A DNA stretch of 26,762 nt, taken from NCBI GenBank assembly GCA_024364805.1, contig CM044501.1:59950376-59977137 (forward strand), in the 5' to 3' direction. A program made the position numbers and the translations under genes. The stretch is from Euprymna scolopes. Lineage: Eukaryota > Mollusca > Cephalopoda > Sepiida > Sepiolidae. Below are positions 10,482 through 19,345 of this stretch, one piece after another. Each line of letters opens with the position of its first letter. Positions within the stretch are counted from its first letter, which is position 1. The notes beneath the pieces were generated by a model. That model worked only from the letters and a program-made list of their open reading frames with translations. It had not been told where the DNA came from and did no database searches.

Positions 10482-10580
10482 CGTTGGAAAGAATATATAC
10501 AGAGAGGAAATAAAAACTTGTAGATAATGTTGACGTTGTGAAATGTTTATTTTTTCTTCAGCATAAAAAGAACATTATAC
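10264..10580. repeat. Tandemly duplicated unit of about 190-200 bp
   Basis: The block order GGGAAGGATATATAC / purine-rich GA tract / GATAAAAACT / GTAGATAATGTTGACGT / AAATGTTT / T run / CAGCAGAAAAAGAA occurs at 10269-10390 and again at 10484-10575 with few changes. A (TA)n(GA)n tract separates the two. The TTTATTTCAG strings look like splice acceptors, but the frames after them meet stops at once. Confidence 0.7.
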
Positions 10581-10605
10581 GGTGAACAATATGTACACGG
10601 TTTTT

Positions 10606-10668
<63 letters not shown>

Positions 10669-10672
10669 AACT
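10428..10672. repeat. (TA)n(GA)n and (CT)n(TA)n tracts in inverted arrangement
   Basis: TA repeats at 10437-10464 run into GA repeats at 10465-10481. About 130 bases on, CT repeats (10611-10638) run into TA repeats (10639-10667). The inner edges GAGAGGAAATAAAAAC (about 10502) and GTTTTTATTTCCTCTC (about 10599) are exact reverse complements, so the whole stretch can pair over many bases. Confidence 0.85.
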
Positions 10673-10680
10673 CTATCTCG

Positions 10681-11558
10681 CTCGCTCGCTTTATTTCTTT
10701 CCCATAGTCAAAACCTATGTGGACAAGATAATTAACATGATTGAAATCTAACTAATAGAAAAATATGTAATTTAAATCGAATCGCCCACATTAAAAGTAA
10801 ATGAAAAAAAAGTATAAAAAGATTTTAAAACAAAAACAAAAAACACCACGTTATAAAAGAAAACAAAAAAGCATTGTGTAACGTTCGCTAAGCCGCTCCA
10901 AAATTGAAAAATGAACAATGGTACCCATACATATTTTTTTTCAGTTTGTTGAGGGGTGGGGATAGTGGCGTGTTGTTAATGTGTGCATAGGTAAGTGTAA
11001 GATTATCAGTATTTAATTACTTAACGGTTATTATGTTTGTATTTGGTTTATTTATTTATTTATTTTTTTTTTTTTGGACGTCAGCTTCTGGAAGAGTGCC
11101 GCCATATTTGAAAAGTTCTGGAGCGTTCGTTTATGTATAAAGAGATAGATTCCGGAATAATCGAATTGTCAACTCTCAGTCAATGAGGATGAGCAAAATT
11201 TGAGAAGGGAGAATTTATTATTTTTGAATCAGGAAATGGAAAGATTATGACATGTCTATGAGTTTATGATCCAGTTATGAAGGGTGTAAGCACAATATCT
11301 GTAGAATGTGTATATTTCCTCATGGTGTTGATTGGTGTGACAGGGAAAAATACGAACTACTTCCTCTAAAGATGCTGCGATTGTGGTGGTGTTGCTCCTA
11401 AATTGAAATGTAGGATTTTATAACGACTAAATGTGGCTAAAATGTCGTTCTAAAGTTACATAAGATAGTGGCTAATAGTCTAGACATAATAAATTTGTAT
11501 GTGACATGTTGTTGCAAACCTATGGTACTTTGGTCCAGAGGAGAATTTCTGCAATAAA
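10681..11558. other. Intron, no gene recognised
   Basis: AT-rich, with CGCTCGCTCGC at 10679-10690 and T runs near 11068-11075. No frame with splice sites and no repeat family recognised. A TA dinucleotide tract closes it at 11559-11580. Confidence 0.5.
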
Positions 11559-11638
11559 ATATATATATATATATATATATCTCATGGATACTACATATGA
11601 TATCCGCCATAACAACTGAGTTGCTCAGAAATCTACAC

Positions 11639-12914
11639 AGATGATTTGCTTATAGTGATGAAGGCTTTCTATAAAGCTGCTAATCTCAGCCACAAGATAG
11701 AGCAGACAATCACTGGACAAAGCGGGGGAAGGCAGAGCGGTAGCTCTAGATATATCTAAGGCTTTTGACAGGGTATGGCATGAGGGTCTCCTCAGTAAAA
11801 TCAGATCATACGGTATCACTGGTAGAATACTTAACATAATTAAATCCTTCTTAGATAAGAGAAAAATCCAGGTAGTCCTCGACGGTCGCACATCTAAACA
11901 ATATGATATAAATGCGGGAGTGCCCCAGGGTTCTATCCTTGGACCTCTATTGTTCCTGATATTCATAAATGACCTCCCCGACAACATTGCCTCTGAGATG
12001 GGTATATATGCTGATGACACTACACTCTATGGCAGACACGACAGGAAGACGAATGAACACATTTCTAAAGAAATGGCAGAAACACTAGAGGAAGACCTCC
12101 AATCTGTAGTGGAATGGGGACAAAAGTGGTTGGTCGCATTCAATGCTGCCAAGACTAAACTAGTTTCATTCAATAATTACAAGAAACCCTCTCTACCACC
12201 AATAGCAATGGCCAACGACTCTTTATCTGAGAGTCCATCTTTCAAACTCCTTGGCCTAACGTTCACAGGAAACATGAGTTGGAACAATTACATTGAAGGC
12301 ATTGCCAGGGCCGCTGCAAGAAAGGTGGGCTCTCTCTACCGTGCTAGAAAACTACTAACACCCGAAAGTATCCTGTACCTCTATAAGGCCACCATTCGCC
12401 CATGTATGGAGTATTGCTGCCACATCTGGGCTGGTGCATCTGCTACTAGTCTCTCGCTCCTTGACAAGGTTCAAAAGAGAGTCGCAAATCTGATAGGCCC
12501 TGAACTGGCATCTAAGCTTCAGCCTCTGTCCCATCGACGAAATGTTGCATCCCTCTGCCTGTTCTACAAGTATTTTAGTGGTGAATGCTCTGATGAACTG
12601 CAATCACTTGTGCCCCCACGACGCGAGCACCCTCGACAAACCCGACAGGCTACTAGATCCCACCCCCACACTGTAGAGGTCCCTAGATGTAAAAGATCTT
12701 TTTACTCCAATAGTTTCTTCCCCAGAACCGCAAGACTCTGGAATTCCATTCCAGGTCCCTGCTTCCCCAACAGTACTGACGTGCAGAAGTTCAAGTGTAA
12801 CGTGAACCGACACCTTGCTGCCCAAATCCCTACATAGTACCCCAGTAGTTGTTGCCCCTGATAGTAGCCCCCTACACCAAAGTGGCAATTTGCCTTGTTT
12901 GGGGTGAAAATGTA

Positions 12915-12968
<54 letters not shown>
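11639..12968 (+). mobile_element. 5'-truncated LINE, family A, with poly-A tail
   Basis: The element runs from about 11639, where the first recognisable ORF2 residues (DLL, then SHKI) appear, to a 3' UTR with CAATTTGCCTTGTTTGGGGTG and a poly-A tract of about 52 bases (12917-12968). It lacks ORF1, the endonuclease and the first part of reverse transcriptase. The long pure poly-A and the 379-codon open stretch mark it as the youngest LINE copy here, far better preserved than its relatives at 1433-1790 and 4862-5560. The protein type is CR1/Jockey superfamily; clade not resolvable by eye. Confidence 0.88.
11701..12837 (+). pseudogene. LINE ORF2 C-terminal part: reverse transcriptase palm, thumb and tail
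   Basis: The open stretch encodes about 378 residues with no start of its own; the first Met of the surviving frame is at 11920. In order: ALDISKAFDRVWH (first catalytic Asp, near 11746), AGVPQGSILGPLLF, FINDL, YADDTTLYG (the Y-A-D-D active site, near 12007), KTKLVSFN, then FKLLGLTF, and a long C-terminal region with MEYCCHIWAG, LFYKYFSGECSDEL and RTARLWNSIPG, ending NVNRHLAAQIPT. These are the standard blocks of non-LTR reverse transcriptases. A stop (11698-11700) and a frame change just upstream separate it from the preceding RT residues at about 11639-11697. Minus-strand frames over this region are shadows. Confidence 0.9.
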
Positions 12969-12971
<3 letters not shown>

Positions 12972-13059
12972 TACCTCAGGTTTTACATCTAGATGCATGT
13001 CGTAATGAAGACTGAAGGTACATCTCTCTCAGCGGATTAAATGCGCCCCCAGATAATTT

Positions 13060-13175
13060 CTACATCCCGGCGCTGTACATACAGCACCTAACATTCCCTA
13101 ATGGTCACCCATCTGGTACTGGCCAGGTTCATCGTTGTTTAACTTCAGTGATCTGGCAAGAGCCGATGTGTAGTT
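13060..13175 (-). repeat. 5S-rRNA-derived sequence (SINE head or retropseudogene)
   Basis: Minus strand: ATCGGCTCTTGCCAGATCAC, TGAAGTTAAACAACG, CCTGGCCAGTACCAGATGGG, TGACCATTAGGGAAT and TTAGGTGCTGTATG follow the order of 5S rRNA (positions about 25-119), including the internal control region (A box, intermediate element and C box). The first 20-25 bases of 5S are missing or unrecognisable, and changes sit in conserved positions, so it is not a working 5S gene. On the minus strand it continues through a GGTGCTGTATGTACAGCGCC hairpin and GGGGGCGCATTTAATCCGC to GAGGTATAC, then meets the T side of the neighbouring LINE poly-A. Either a 5S-headed SINE or a 5S pseudogene fused to other sequence. Confidence 0.72.
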
Positions 13176-13748
13176 TAGGATTTGGAACAAATCAATCAAT
13201 TAAATAAATCAAAAAGAAAAAAATAATTAGAAAAATTAGAAAAGAAACGTTAAAAGATTGAATGAATATAAAAATAGAAAATTGTAGAAGTATCATCTAA
13301 AAATAAGAAATACGAAAGTAAGATACTTACTCAATTCGAAGGAAATCGAAAAAATAAACAAAAAAATAAAATAAAAGGATGAGAAAGAAGTGAGTCCAAC
13401 TGCTTGATCCCTTAAAATACGGATTACGAAAATATTCATATGATGAATGTATTTTTTTTGTATGAAGAGTAGCTATTTTTTGGAATATTTTAAAATGATA
13501 TCAAGTTTAAATTTGTCCAAATGGTTACAAAACAATTATAACACAGAAGTAACACCATATGATATTCTTATTTAATATTTTGTTGTCTTGATTTTTGCAA
13601 AAATATCATACGCATGCTCAATTATGAAAACTAATAATCATGAAGTTTAATTAATTGAGTCAATTAATATTGACTTTGATTTTATTGGTTTCGAACATTA
13701 CTGAATTTTAATATATAAAAATTTTGGTTATAAAAAAAATATTAATAA

Positions 13749-13791
<43 letters not shown>

Positions 13792-14368
13792 AGAGAGAGA
13801 GATTAACGAAGAAAAATAACAGATCACGGATAAAAAAAATACATTATTACATTATCGAAAGTTTTTTAAAAAGAGGAAAACTATACAGGTTATTTCATAT
13901 TCCATGGAGTTTCGAAAATTTATACTTTTTTCATCAGAGGAATTATATAGTCCAGTTATGTAAAAGAAGAAATTTTTGTAACAGTATAAAAATTGAGACT
14001 TTAGAAATTGAGGTTTTAGAATCTGGTTGCAGAAGTGGCAAAAATCCGTGTGTGTGTGCGCCACATTACCATTCAATATTCCGTTCTCCTTATAACTCGG
14101 TATATTTCCACATTTATATAGTCTTCTATGTTATTTGCAGATAACATAGATATAACATTTATATTAATATCAGACACAATGCTTCAATCAAAGTACCTAA
14201 CCTTATTAACATTTTTCAGTTTTGTCAACTTGTATTTCTTGCACAAATGTCATACAAAACATTTATAATCGAAATGTTTTTTTTTTCAGCAGAAAAGAGA
14301 AAATTTAGTTTTGCCTTTGATTGAAGTCTAAAAGTAAATTGTTTCAAATGAAAATGTTGCTTGTGCAG
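13176..14368. other. Intron, AT-rich, with TA/GA tract
   Basis: Holds a (TA)19 tract at 13752-13789 followed by GA repeats, and the second unit of the 55 bp dispersed repeat at 14056-14112 (opposite orientation to 8894-8950). The rest is AT-rich with no supported gene. Confidence 0.6.
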
Positions 14369-14605
14369 ATAAGATGAAAGACGAAATGGAAGATTTTAAG
14401 TTGAGAGAGGAGGAAGGAGAGAAAGGGAAGGAAAAAGAAAAGGAGGAGGAGGAGAAGAAAGTGAAAGAGGAAGTTGAGGAGAAAGAAGGTGTGGGAAACT
14501 ATATTGAGACATCCATTCGGTACAAAGGGAAAAATAATCCATCCCCATCGTTCAACCTCTTAAAAGCTTGGACAGATGGTGACCTTCTGGGTGTCGGCTA
14601 TCATT
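14369..14605 (+). CDS. Internal exon 2 of the PDZ-LIM-like gene, with charged insert
   Basis: Acceptor TTGCTTGTGCAG|AT and a consensus donor CATT|GTAAGTCC bound a 237-base exon (79 codons), phase 1 at both ends, like its three sisters. The first 45 or so residues are a highly charged Glu/Lys run (EEEGEKGKEKEKEEEEKKV), likely an extended or single-helix linker. The second half, GNYIETSIRYKGK then NNPSPSFNLLKAWTDGD, is a clear paralogue of exon 1: SIRYKGK and PSPSF are identical and the aromatic Trp is kept. In-frame ATGs at 14374 and 14383 are internal, not likely starts. Role inferred: a variable linker segment between PDZ and LIM domains that could alter reach or partner binding in particular splice forms. 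The similarity between the exons is seen; the family name is inferred. Confidence 0.75.
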
Positions 14606-14848
14606 GTAAGTCCCAGTCCCAGTTATGAAAACGATGACGCCTGGCATGACCTACCTCTCCCCCCTCCCCCGCCTCCCTAGAATCACACTACCAGATAAAA
14701 ATTCCATGCTCGGCCTGGACCCCATTAATCTTCATTTTTTTTTCCTTCAAAATGACTTGAAATGTAAAGCCCCCCCCCCCTATCCCGACCCACCAAAAAA
14801 ATGAATAAAGCAAACAATTGTTTCGAAGTAAAACTGTTTCATTTCCAT
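14606..14848. other. Start of intron 2, C-rich
   Basis: C-rich runs (CCTCTCCCCCCTCCCCCGCC near 14651-14680 and a C9-10 run near 14771). No gene; the minus-strand frame 14688-14936 is not supported. Confidence 0.5.
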
Positions 14849-15038
14849 CTTTGGCCTTTTGGTCAAGATCAAAGTGTAGTATCTGTTCTTCAGATGCTGC
14901 ACTTCCATTTCTTGTTCTCTTTCGGTGGAGGATCAATCCTTCACGACTGAGACAATTTTTTATTTTTGTACCTTTTCTCCACGTTAAAAAACGACCCTGG
15001 TGTCTAACTCTGTCCCGTGGGGAGGCATAGTAAATAGG
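14849..15038 (+). repeat. U2-snRNA-headed SINE, copy 1
   Basis: It begins TTTGGCCTTTTGGTCAAGAT then CAAAGTGTAGTATCTGTTCTT, which follows the 5' end of U2 snRNA (GGCCTTTTGGCTAAGATCAA, GTGTAGTATCTGTTCTT) including the GTAGTA branch-site-binding bases. After about 45 bases it leaves U2 and continues with a family-specific body (TTTCGGTGGAGGA, CACGACTGAGACAATTTTTT, CTCCACGTTAAAAAACGACC, CCCGTGGGGAGGCATAG) ending TAAATAGG. It is nearly identical over about 190 bases to copy 2 at 17439-17627. No clear target-site duplication here. Small open frames across both copies are not genes. Confidence 0.85.
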
Positions 15039-15631
15039 TACATCAACTCCACCCAGGGATGGTTAACACTTCACCCCACCCCCGCCGACCATTTGGGTCC
15101 TATCTGAATGCCCCCACCCCAGATATTAATATATATATATATGGCACATGTGTGCTAATCTGGTCCAAACTTTTACTTTTTTATAACACTTACTAAATTT
15201 GAAAACTTGTATTTCTTACATATATATATAAGTAAAAATGATAATTCGTCTAAATGATATAATAAACCCCAACATCTTTCTGATAATGTTTTAGAATAAA
15301 AATAATATAATAGCCACAGCATTTTTTGATTTGAAACAAGCTGTATAAACATTGTTTTTATGTGCAATTTCCATATCCGCTGGAATTCCAGGAATGCTTC
15401 AGTTTTCGGTTGACTTATTTCCACGTTTGCATAAATACACATAGGCATCATCCCTTCCTTTAAAAGCAAATTTCGTTAAATATTATAGACAATTTCTATC
15501 TACATAATTTAGTTATAATCCCTTTCTAGTATGGCAGACACCTCAGCCATAATATACATGATTCATATCTTATTCAAAATGCTTTTGTTCAGAAAGCCAT
15601 TATTTTGTTTAGTTTAATATAATCAATTTTG

Positions 15632-15682
<51 letters not shown>

Positions 15683-15800
15683 CCTCATCCGTTCTCAGCA
15701 TGATTTTACCAATGCCAAAGTCTTTGATCCAGAATTAACTCACATGATAATCTGTCCGTTTACTGCTAAGTTTAAATTCTTTCTCGGGTATTTTTTTCAG
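15039..15800. other. Intron 2, nothing recognised
   Basis: C-rich start (CACCCCACCCCCGCCG), short TA tracts near 15129-15142 and 15221-15231, and a T run of about 40 bases at 15637-15677 that could be the poly-A side of a minus-strand retrocopy, though no body is recognised to its left. No gene. Confidence 0.55.
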
Positions 15801-15962
15801 TGCGGAAATCAAGGCCAAAGCCAAGGCCACCAACAGTCGATGAAGAAGAAAAGAACGACGGCCCAAGTGAAGTACGATATTCTGGTGGCCACATCCCCTC
15901 GAGAGTTTTTAAAGTGTTGCAAATGAGTGTTGCAGGCTCTGAACCTATAGAACCCACAAGCA
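15801..15962 (+). CDS. Internal exon 3 of the PDZ-LIM-like gene
   Basis: Acceptor TTTTTTTCAG|TG and donor AGCA|GTGAGTAT bound 162 bases (54 codons), again phase 1 in and out. The translation starts RKSRPKPRPPTVDEEEKNDG, a basic and proline-rich stretch then an acidic one, and goes on PSEVRYSGGHIPSRVFKVLQ, MSVAGSEPIEPTS. The R-Y-x-G-x-H-I-P-S-x-x-F-x-V-L-Q core matches exon 1 (R-Y-K-G-K-H-I-P-S-P-S-F-R-V-L-Q). In PDLIM/Zasp proteins the equivalent segment sits in the linker before the LIM domain(s). Only 1.2 kb of intron separates it from exon 2. The ATG at 15800 in one frame view spans the splice site and is not a start. The unspliced frame continues past 15962 but loses similarity there, which supports the chosen donor. 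Confidence 0.77.
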
Positions 15963-17421
15963 GTGAGTATTGTGGCAAGGTTATAGCACGTTTTAAGATC
16001 ACACCAGTTATGCTTACAACTACAATTCAGAATTATGTCAGAATTTCAGTTAATGTGATGTAATAATTAATAATATATTTTTATGCTACATGGTGCCCTG
16101 CAAAAAAAAAAAAAAAAAAAAAAAAAAAGAATTCAATTTATACATACACAATGGTGAGCAAGGGGAGATAATGAGTTGGTTATCAGGCATCCAAATTGGT
16201 GGTGTGAGGGGCATTCAATCATATTCAAACTATTTTCCTTTCTTATATTTCTCAAGACTAGTGTTGTATTTCTGCTGGGTTTAAAAGAATGATGACACAC
16301 TTATAAATATATAGCAATATATCTTTATTGTTGGTGAACATTATGGCTGGTTGATTATTAGGAAAGAAATACCCACACAAGAATTCGATGGGTTAATTCT
16401 TGTGGGGCTCAAATCGTCAACCAACAATGATATTCTTTTTGATTGTTGTTATATAACCATTTTTGACCACCGGAAACGGTATTGTCATTGTAGCCACATT
16501 GCAAGAGTGTTTCATTCAGCCATTGTCATTTCACTGAATTGAGCTGATTTTGGTGCAATTTGATTAATCTCCTGTACTTTTTTGACTTATTGCAAAAATG
16601 ACCTTTCAGATACTATAATTTTAACTGATCTTATTTTTAACAATTGATCAAGTTTGTTTCTTCCTAAACAGATGCCTGTGTCAGGTTCATAATTTTTATT
16701 CAAATGACCTTTTGGTACATTTGATAATTATTGTTATTTCTTGTATTTGGTTGGGTGCATGCTTTTGTCAAAATGATTTCTCGGTACACATGGCCTAGAT
16801 ATTTAACACTATTACTTAAACTTGAGTCTTTAGGGGCATACAATCAAGGAATTGACTCTAGGAATCGCCAGACATTTACATGCCACTGTGTGAACATATG
16901 TAATTTTTGCAACTAATAATCAGCTGTTGGTAAGAGAATTATTATGAAAACAAGAAGAACATAAACGTTAGCTGATATGCTTAATATGTTTTCTATGGGC
17001 AGCAGTTTTATAATGCTTTAAACAGTTTAGTTAATCACCAGTCGATATTTGGATGACTTCACATGAAATATTGTTCCAAGTTTCCATGAATGAAGATTTT
17101 AAAATCTTTGACCTCTGTCTCTCTCCTCTATAATTAAAGTTGGTCTATAATTGAAGTTTCCAAATGATAAAATCCATTATGTTGAAACCTGTATATTTGA
17201 GGGTCACTCGTTTCATTCAATGAAGTTGAGAGTATTGGCTTTGAGTAGCCAATTAGCAGTGTCCTTGGATTCATAGAACTTTGCTCCATCTTGTTATGTT
17301 CATTCTAATTACTTCATTTATTATGTGGCACATGAATGCATAATGTTGGTCTAAATTTAAATTTTCTGGGTTTTGTAGAGCAGCATTTAATTCTAAATTT
17401 TAGAAATATTTTGTTTTCAAC
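15963..17421. other. Intron 3, left part
   Basis: Contains a poly-A run of about 28 bases (16101-16128) and an imperfect foldback at 16328-16430 whose inner arms CACAAGAATT / AATTCTTGTG are exact and whose outer parts share ATTGTTGG. Remaining sequence is AT-rich; several short frames here (16351-16542, 16731-16916) have no splice or domain support. Confidence 0.55.
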
Positions 17422-17438
17422 TACTCAGATATTTGTTA
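17422..17438. repeat. Left target-site duplication of U2 SINE copy 2
   Basis: TACTCAGATATTTGTTA, 17 bases, repeated exactly at 17628-17644 on the other side of the element. Confidence 0.9.
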
Positions 17439-17627
17439 GTTTGGCCTTTTGGTCAAGATCAAAGTGTAGTATCTGTTCTTCAGATGATGCACTTCATTTT
17501 CTTGTTCTCTTTCGGTGGAGGAGAAATCCTTCACGACTGAGACAATTTTTATTTTTGTACCTTTTCTCCACGTTAAAAAACGACCCTGGTGTCTAACTCT
17601 GTCCCGTGGGGAGGCATAGTAAATAGG
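17439..17627 (+). mobile_element. U2-snRNA-headed SINE, copy 2, complete with target-site duplications
   Basis: A 189-base insertion bounded by perfect 17 bp direct repeats (17422-17438 and 17628-17644), the footprint of target-primed reverse transcription by a LINE enzyme. It opens GTTTGGCCTTTTGGTCAAG with the U2-like GTGTAGTATCTGTTCTT block and ends CATAGTAAATAGG with no poly-A. The boundaries define the element's true ends. It differs from copy 1 by only a handful of changes, so at least one copy is recent. A CTCCACG / CGTGGGGAG pair can form a 3' hairpin, and CAATTTTTATTTTTG resembles an Sm-type site, as might be carried over from a snRNA, but this is inference. It uses no ORF of its own and would depend on a LINE in trans. 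Confidence 0.9.
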
Positions 17628-17644
17628 TACTCAGATATTTGTTA
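17628..17644. repeat. Right target-site duplication of U2 SINE copy 2
   Basis: Exact repeat of 17422-17438. Confidence 0.9.
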
Positions 17645-17684
17645 CCTGTCCCAAGTAGGCTACATATTTGGTCGAATTTGTAAA

Positions 17685-17785
17685 TGTTTGTTTGTGTACA
17701 GCCTAGCATTCACATCGCTTGACCAATTGTCACCAAACTGAATCAAAATCAGTCATGACCTGAGAACTGATTTAATATTGACGAT
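17685..17785. repeat. Dispersed repeat with GTTTGTTTGTGTACAG start, unit 1
   Basis: GTTTGTTTGTGTACAGCCTA, then CATTCACATCGCTTGACCAAT, CACCAAACTGAATCAAAATC and CTGATTTAAT. The same blocks in the same order make up the split copy at 18003-18665. Family not named. Confidence 0.65.
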
Positions 17786-18044
17786 TGTTTTTTTAAATAA
17801 CAAATCATAGTATCTGATTTTGTTCACTTTATTATCAAACTAAAAAATATTTGTGCACTTAAACTAAAAAATTGTATCAACAGGAAATGCATGTTAATAT
17901 TTACTATATATAACAGATGAAACTCTAACCCTCTTCTGTTTCGAAAGACAATGGATACCCTATGCAAGTAGCATTATTATGGAGGTTATGTTTTCAGTAA
18001 AGTTTGTTTGTGTACAGATTACCATTCACATCACTTGATCAATC

Positions 18045-18215
18045 TATCTGAGCTTCAATCTAACCATGTTTCCCCCTTGCCAGAATTTCACAAAAAACAC
18101 TCGTCTAACTGAAACCACTGTCAATAATTTCCCCCACTCTTTATCTGTGGCTAAACCTAAACGTAAATTTCATGAACAAAGCTTCTTTCTTAGAACTGCA
18201 CGCCTGCAGAACTTT
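18045..18215 (+). mobile_element. LINE family B fragment, + strand part
   Basis: The + strand translation reads TRLTETTVNNFPHSLSVAKP and KRKFHEQSFFLRTARL, the C-terminal part of a CR1/Jockey-like ORF2, open for about 55 residues. It breaks off at RTARLQN, where the next fragment begins with a T run. Confidence 0.75.
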
Positions 18216-18460
18216 TTTTTTTTTTTTTGTACACAGTGATCACCACTTATCAAGGCCCGGAAGCCACTCAGGGATAAGGGTTATTGCAAGTACATTACGT
18301 TAGTGTGGAGATTTGATGATGTGTTTAATTAAGGGGGCGGTTCATTAGGAATTTGTTAACATTGGACTTGAAGATATCCAAGTTTTAGTCTGGAGGGAAG
18401 CAGGCAGACGGAACAGAGTTCCACAGGCGTGCAGTTCTAACATAAAAACTTCTTTATGAA
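18213..18460 (-). mobile_element. LINE family B 3' end, inverted, inserted in the previous copy
   Basis: On the minus strand it starts near 18460 with the same CATAAAGAAG...TTAGAACTGCACGCCTG stretch on which the + strand fragment ends, goes on to TGGAACTCTGTTCCGTCTGC and the F-K-S-N-V-N-K-F-L-M region, then a 3' UTR ending GCCTTGATAAGTGGTGATCA and a poly-A (T run 18213-18227 on the + strand). It is either a separate insertion or the inverted piece of a twin-primed insertion. Confidence 0.72.
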
Positions 18461-18614
18461 CCATCCCCTTAAGTAATCCAATTTACCAAATTTCCACTAC
18501 TAACGATTACTATGATATTGTCCCATTGACTACTATACACTCAATAACCCTTATTCTTGAATGACCTTGATAAGTGGTGACTCCTATGTAAAAAAAAAAA
18601 AAAAAAAAAAAAAA
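18456..18614 (+). mobile_element. LINE family B 3' UTR, + strand, with poly-A
   Basis: ATGAACCATCCCCTTAAG at the stop-codon region, then CACTCAATAACCCTTATTC and CTTGATAAGTGGTGACTCC and about 25 A residues (18590-18614). This is the 3' end that the + strand fragment at 18045-18215 lacks, so the two probably belong together, with the inverted piece between them. About 110 bases of coding sequence are absent. Confidence 0.7.
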
Positions 18615-18665
18615 TCATCACTAAACTTGATCAAAATATTAGCCATGGATTAACTGATTTAATTT

Positions 18666-19250
18666 GGAAATATTTTAGTCAAAGATCAAGATCATATAAG
18701 AGGTAAACGTTGCACTTTTTCTGATAACTTCAGTTTTGTTTGTAATAGAAACCCACTACCTGGCACATATTGTAACTAATGAAGTCCTGCATAATATATG
18801 ATCTTGATCTTGACATTGAAAAGTTTAATTGCTTGAAATTTTGATGGAATTTCAAGTTATGGTTTTGTTTTCTTTATGCAATTAATCAACTGTAGAACAC
18901 TGTTTGTAAAAAGAAAAAACAGCTTTGTATCTATCAACTAAAATGTGTTCATCTTTCTTTGGTACATGAAATGTTGTTGATATGTGATTATTGCATATGA
19001 AATGGGTTGATATAAGCAGATCTATCTGTCAATTATGTCACAATATTATTGCTAAATACAAGTACCTGCTTCCAGCTATATTTAAAATTCCCATTCAGTT
19101 ATCATCGTATACAATAGATATCATGTTTTGGGGATCAAATCATCATCGTCATATTATAAGAATCCGAAGATTCTATTGTTGGCATTGGTTTCCACGATAT
19201 TTTTCTTGTAAAAATTCTTTCTAGAAAGACATTGGAGGAATCACATGAAA
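18666..19250. other. Intron 3, middle; one 20 bp inverted pair
   Basis: TCAAAGATCAAGATCATATA at 18678-18697 pairs with TATATGATCTTGATCTTGAC at 18796-18815. Otherwise no gene or known repeat; the frame 18991-19224 has no splice or domain support. Confidence 0.5.
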
Positions 19251-19260
19251 GTAGCCAACC

Positions 19261-19345
19261 TTCTAAGTATTTTTGTGGAACGAAATGGATTCGAACTTGG
19301 AATACCTAGGTCGTCAATAAATCATTTGACCACCATCACCTTCTG
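19261..19345 (-). repeat. tRNA-derived SINE, family 2, tRNA-like head
   Basis: Minus strand: AAGGTGATGGTGGTCAAATGA gives an A-box-like TGGTCAAATGA (19332-19322) and a perfect B box GTTCGAATCC (19296-19287), spaced as in a tRNA gene, followed by ATTTCGTTCCACAAAAATAC. The same head occurs at 26320-26405. Too diverged in the acceptor stem to be a working tRNA gene. Confidence 0.72.

Larger units (their letters stand above)
18003..18665. repeat. Second copy of the same repeat, split by a LINE insertion
   Basis: 18003-18043 carries GTTTGTTTGTGTACAG, CATTCACATCACTTGATCAAT. The continuation (CATCACTAAACTTGATCAAAA, AACTGATTTAAT) is found only at 18616-18660. The 570 bases between are LINE family B material ending in poly-A, so the LINE came later. 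A short AATC string flanks the insert and may be the target duplication. Confidence 0.65.

Noticed and set aside
10370-10580. Splice acceptors before CAGAAAAAG strings (10380, 10560, also 14290)
   Set aside because: All frames after them meet a stop within a few codons and they belong to a duplicated repeat unit.
13078-13172. Functional 5S rRNA gene
   Set aside because: 5' end missing, changes in conserved positions and fused to non-5S sequence; better as a derived element.
17439-17500. Functional U2 snRNA gene
   Set aside because: Only about the first 45 bases follow U2; the rest of U2 is absent and a SINE-type duplication flanks it.
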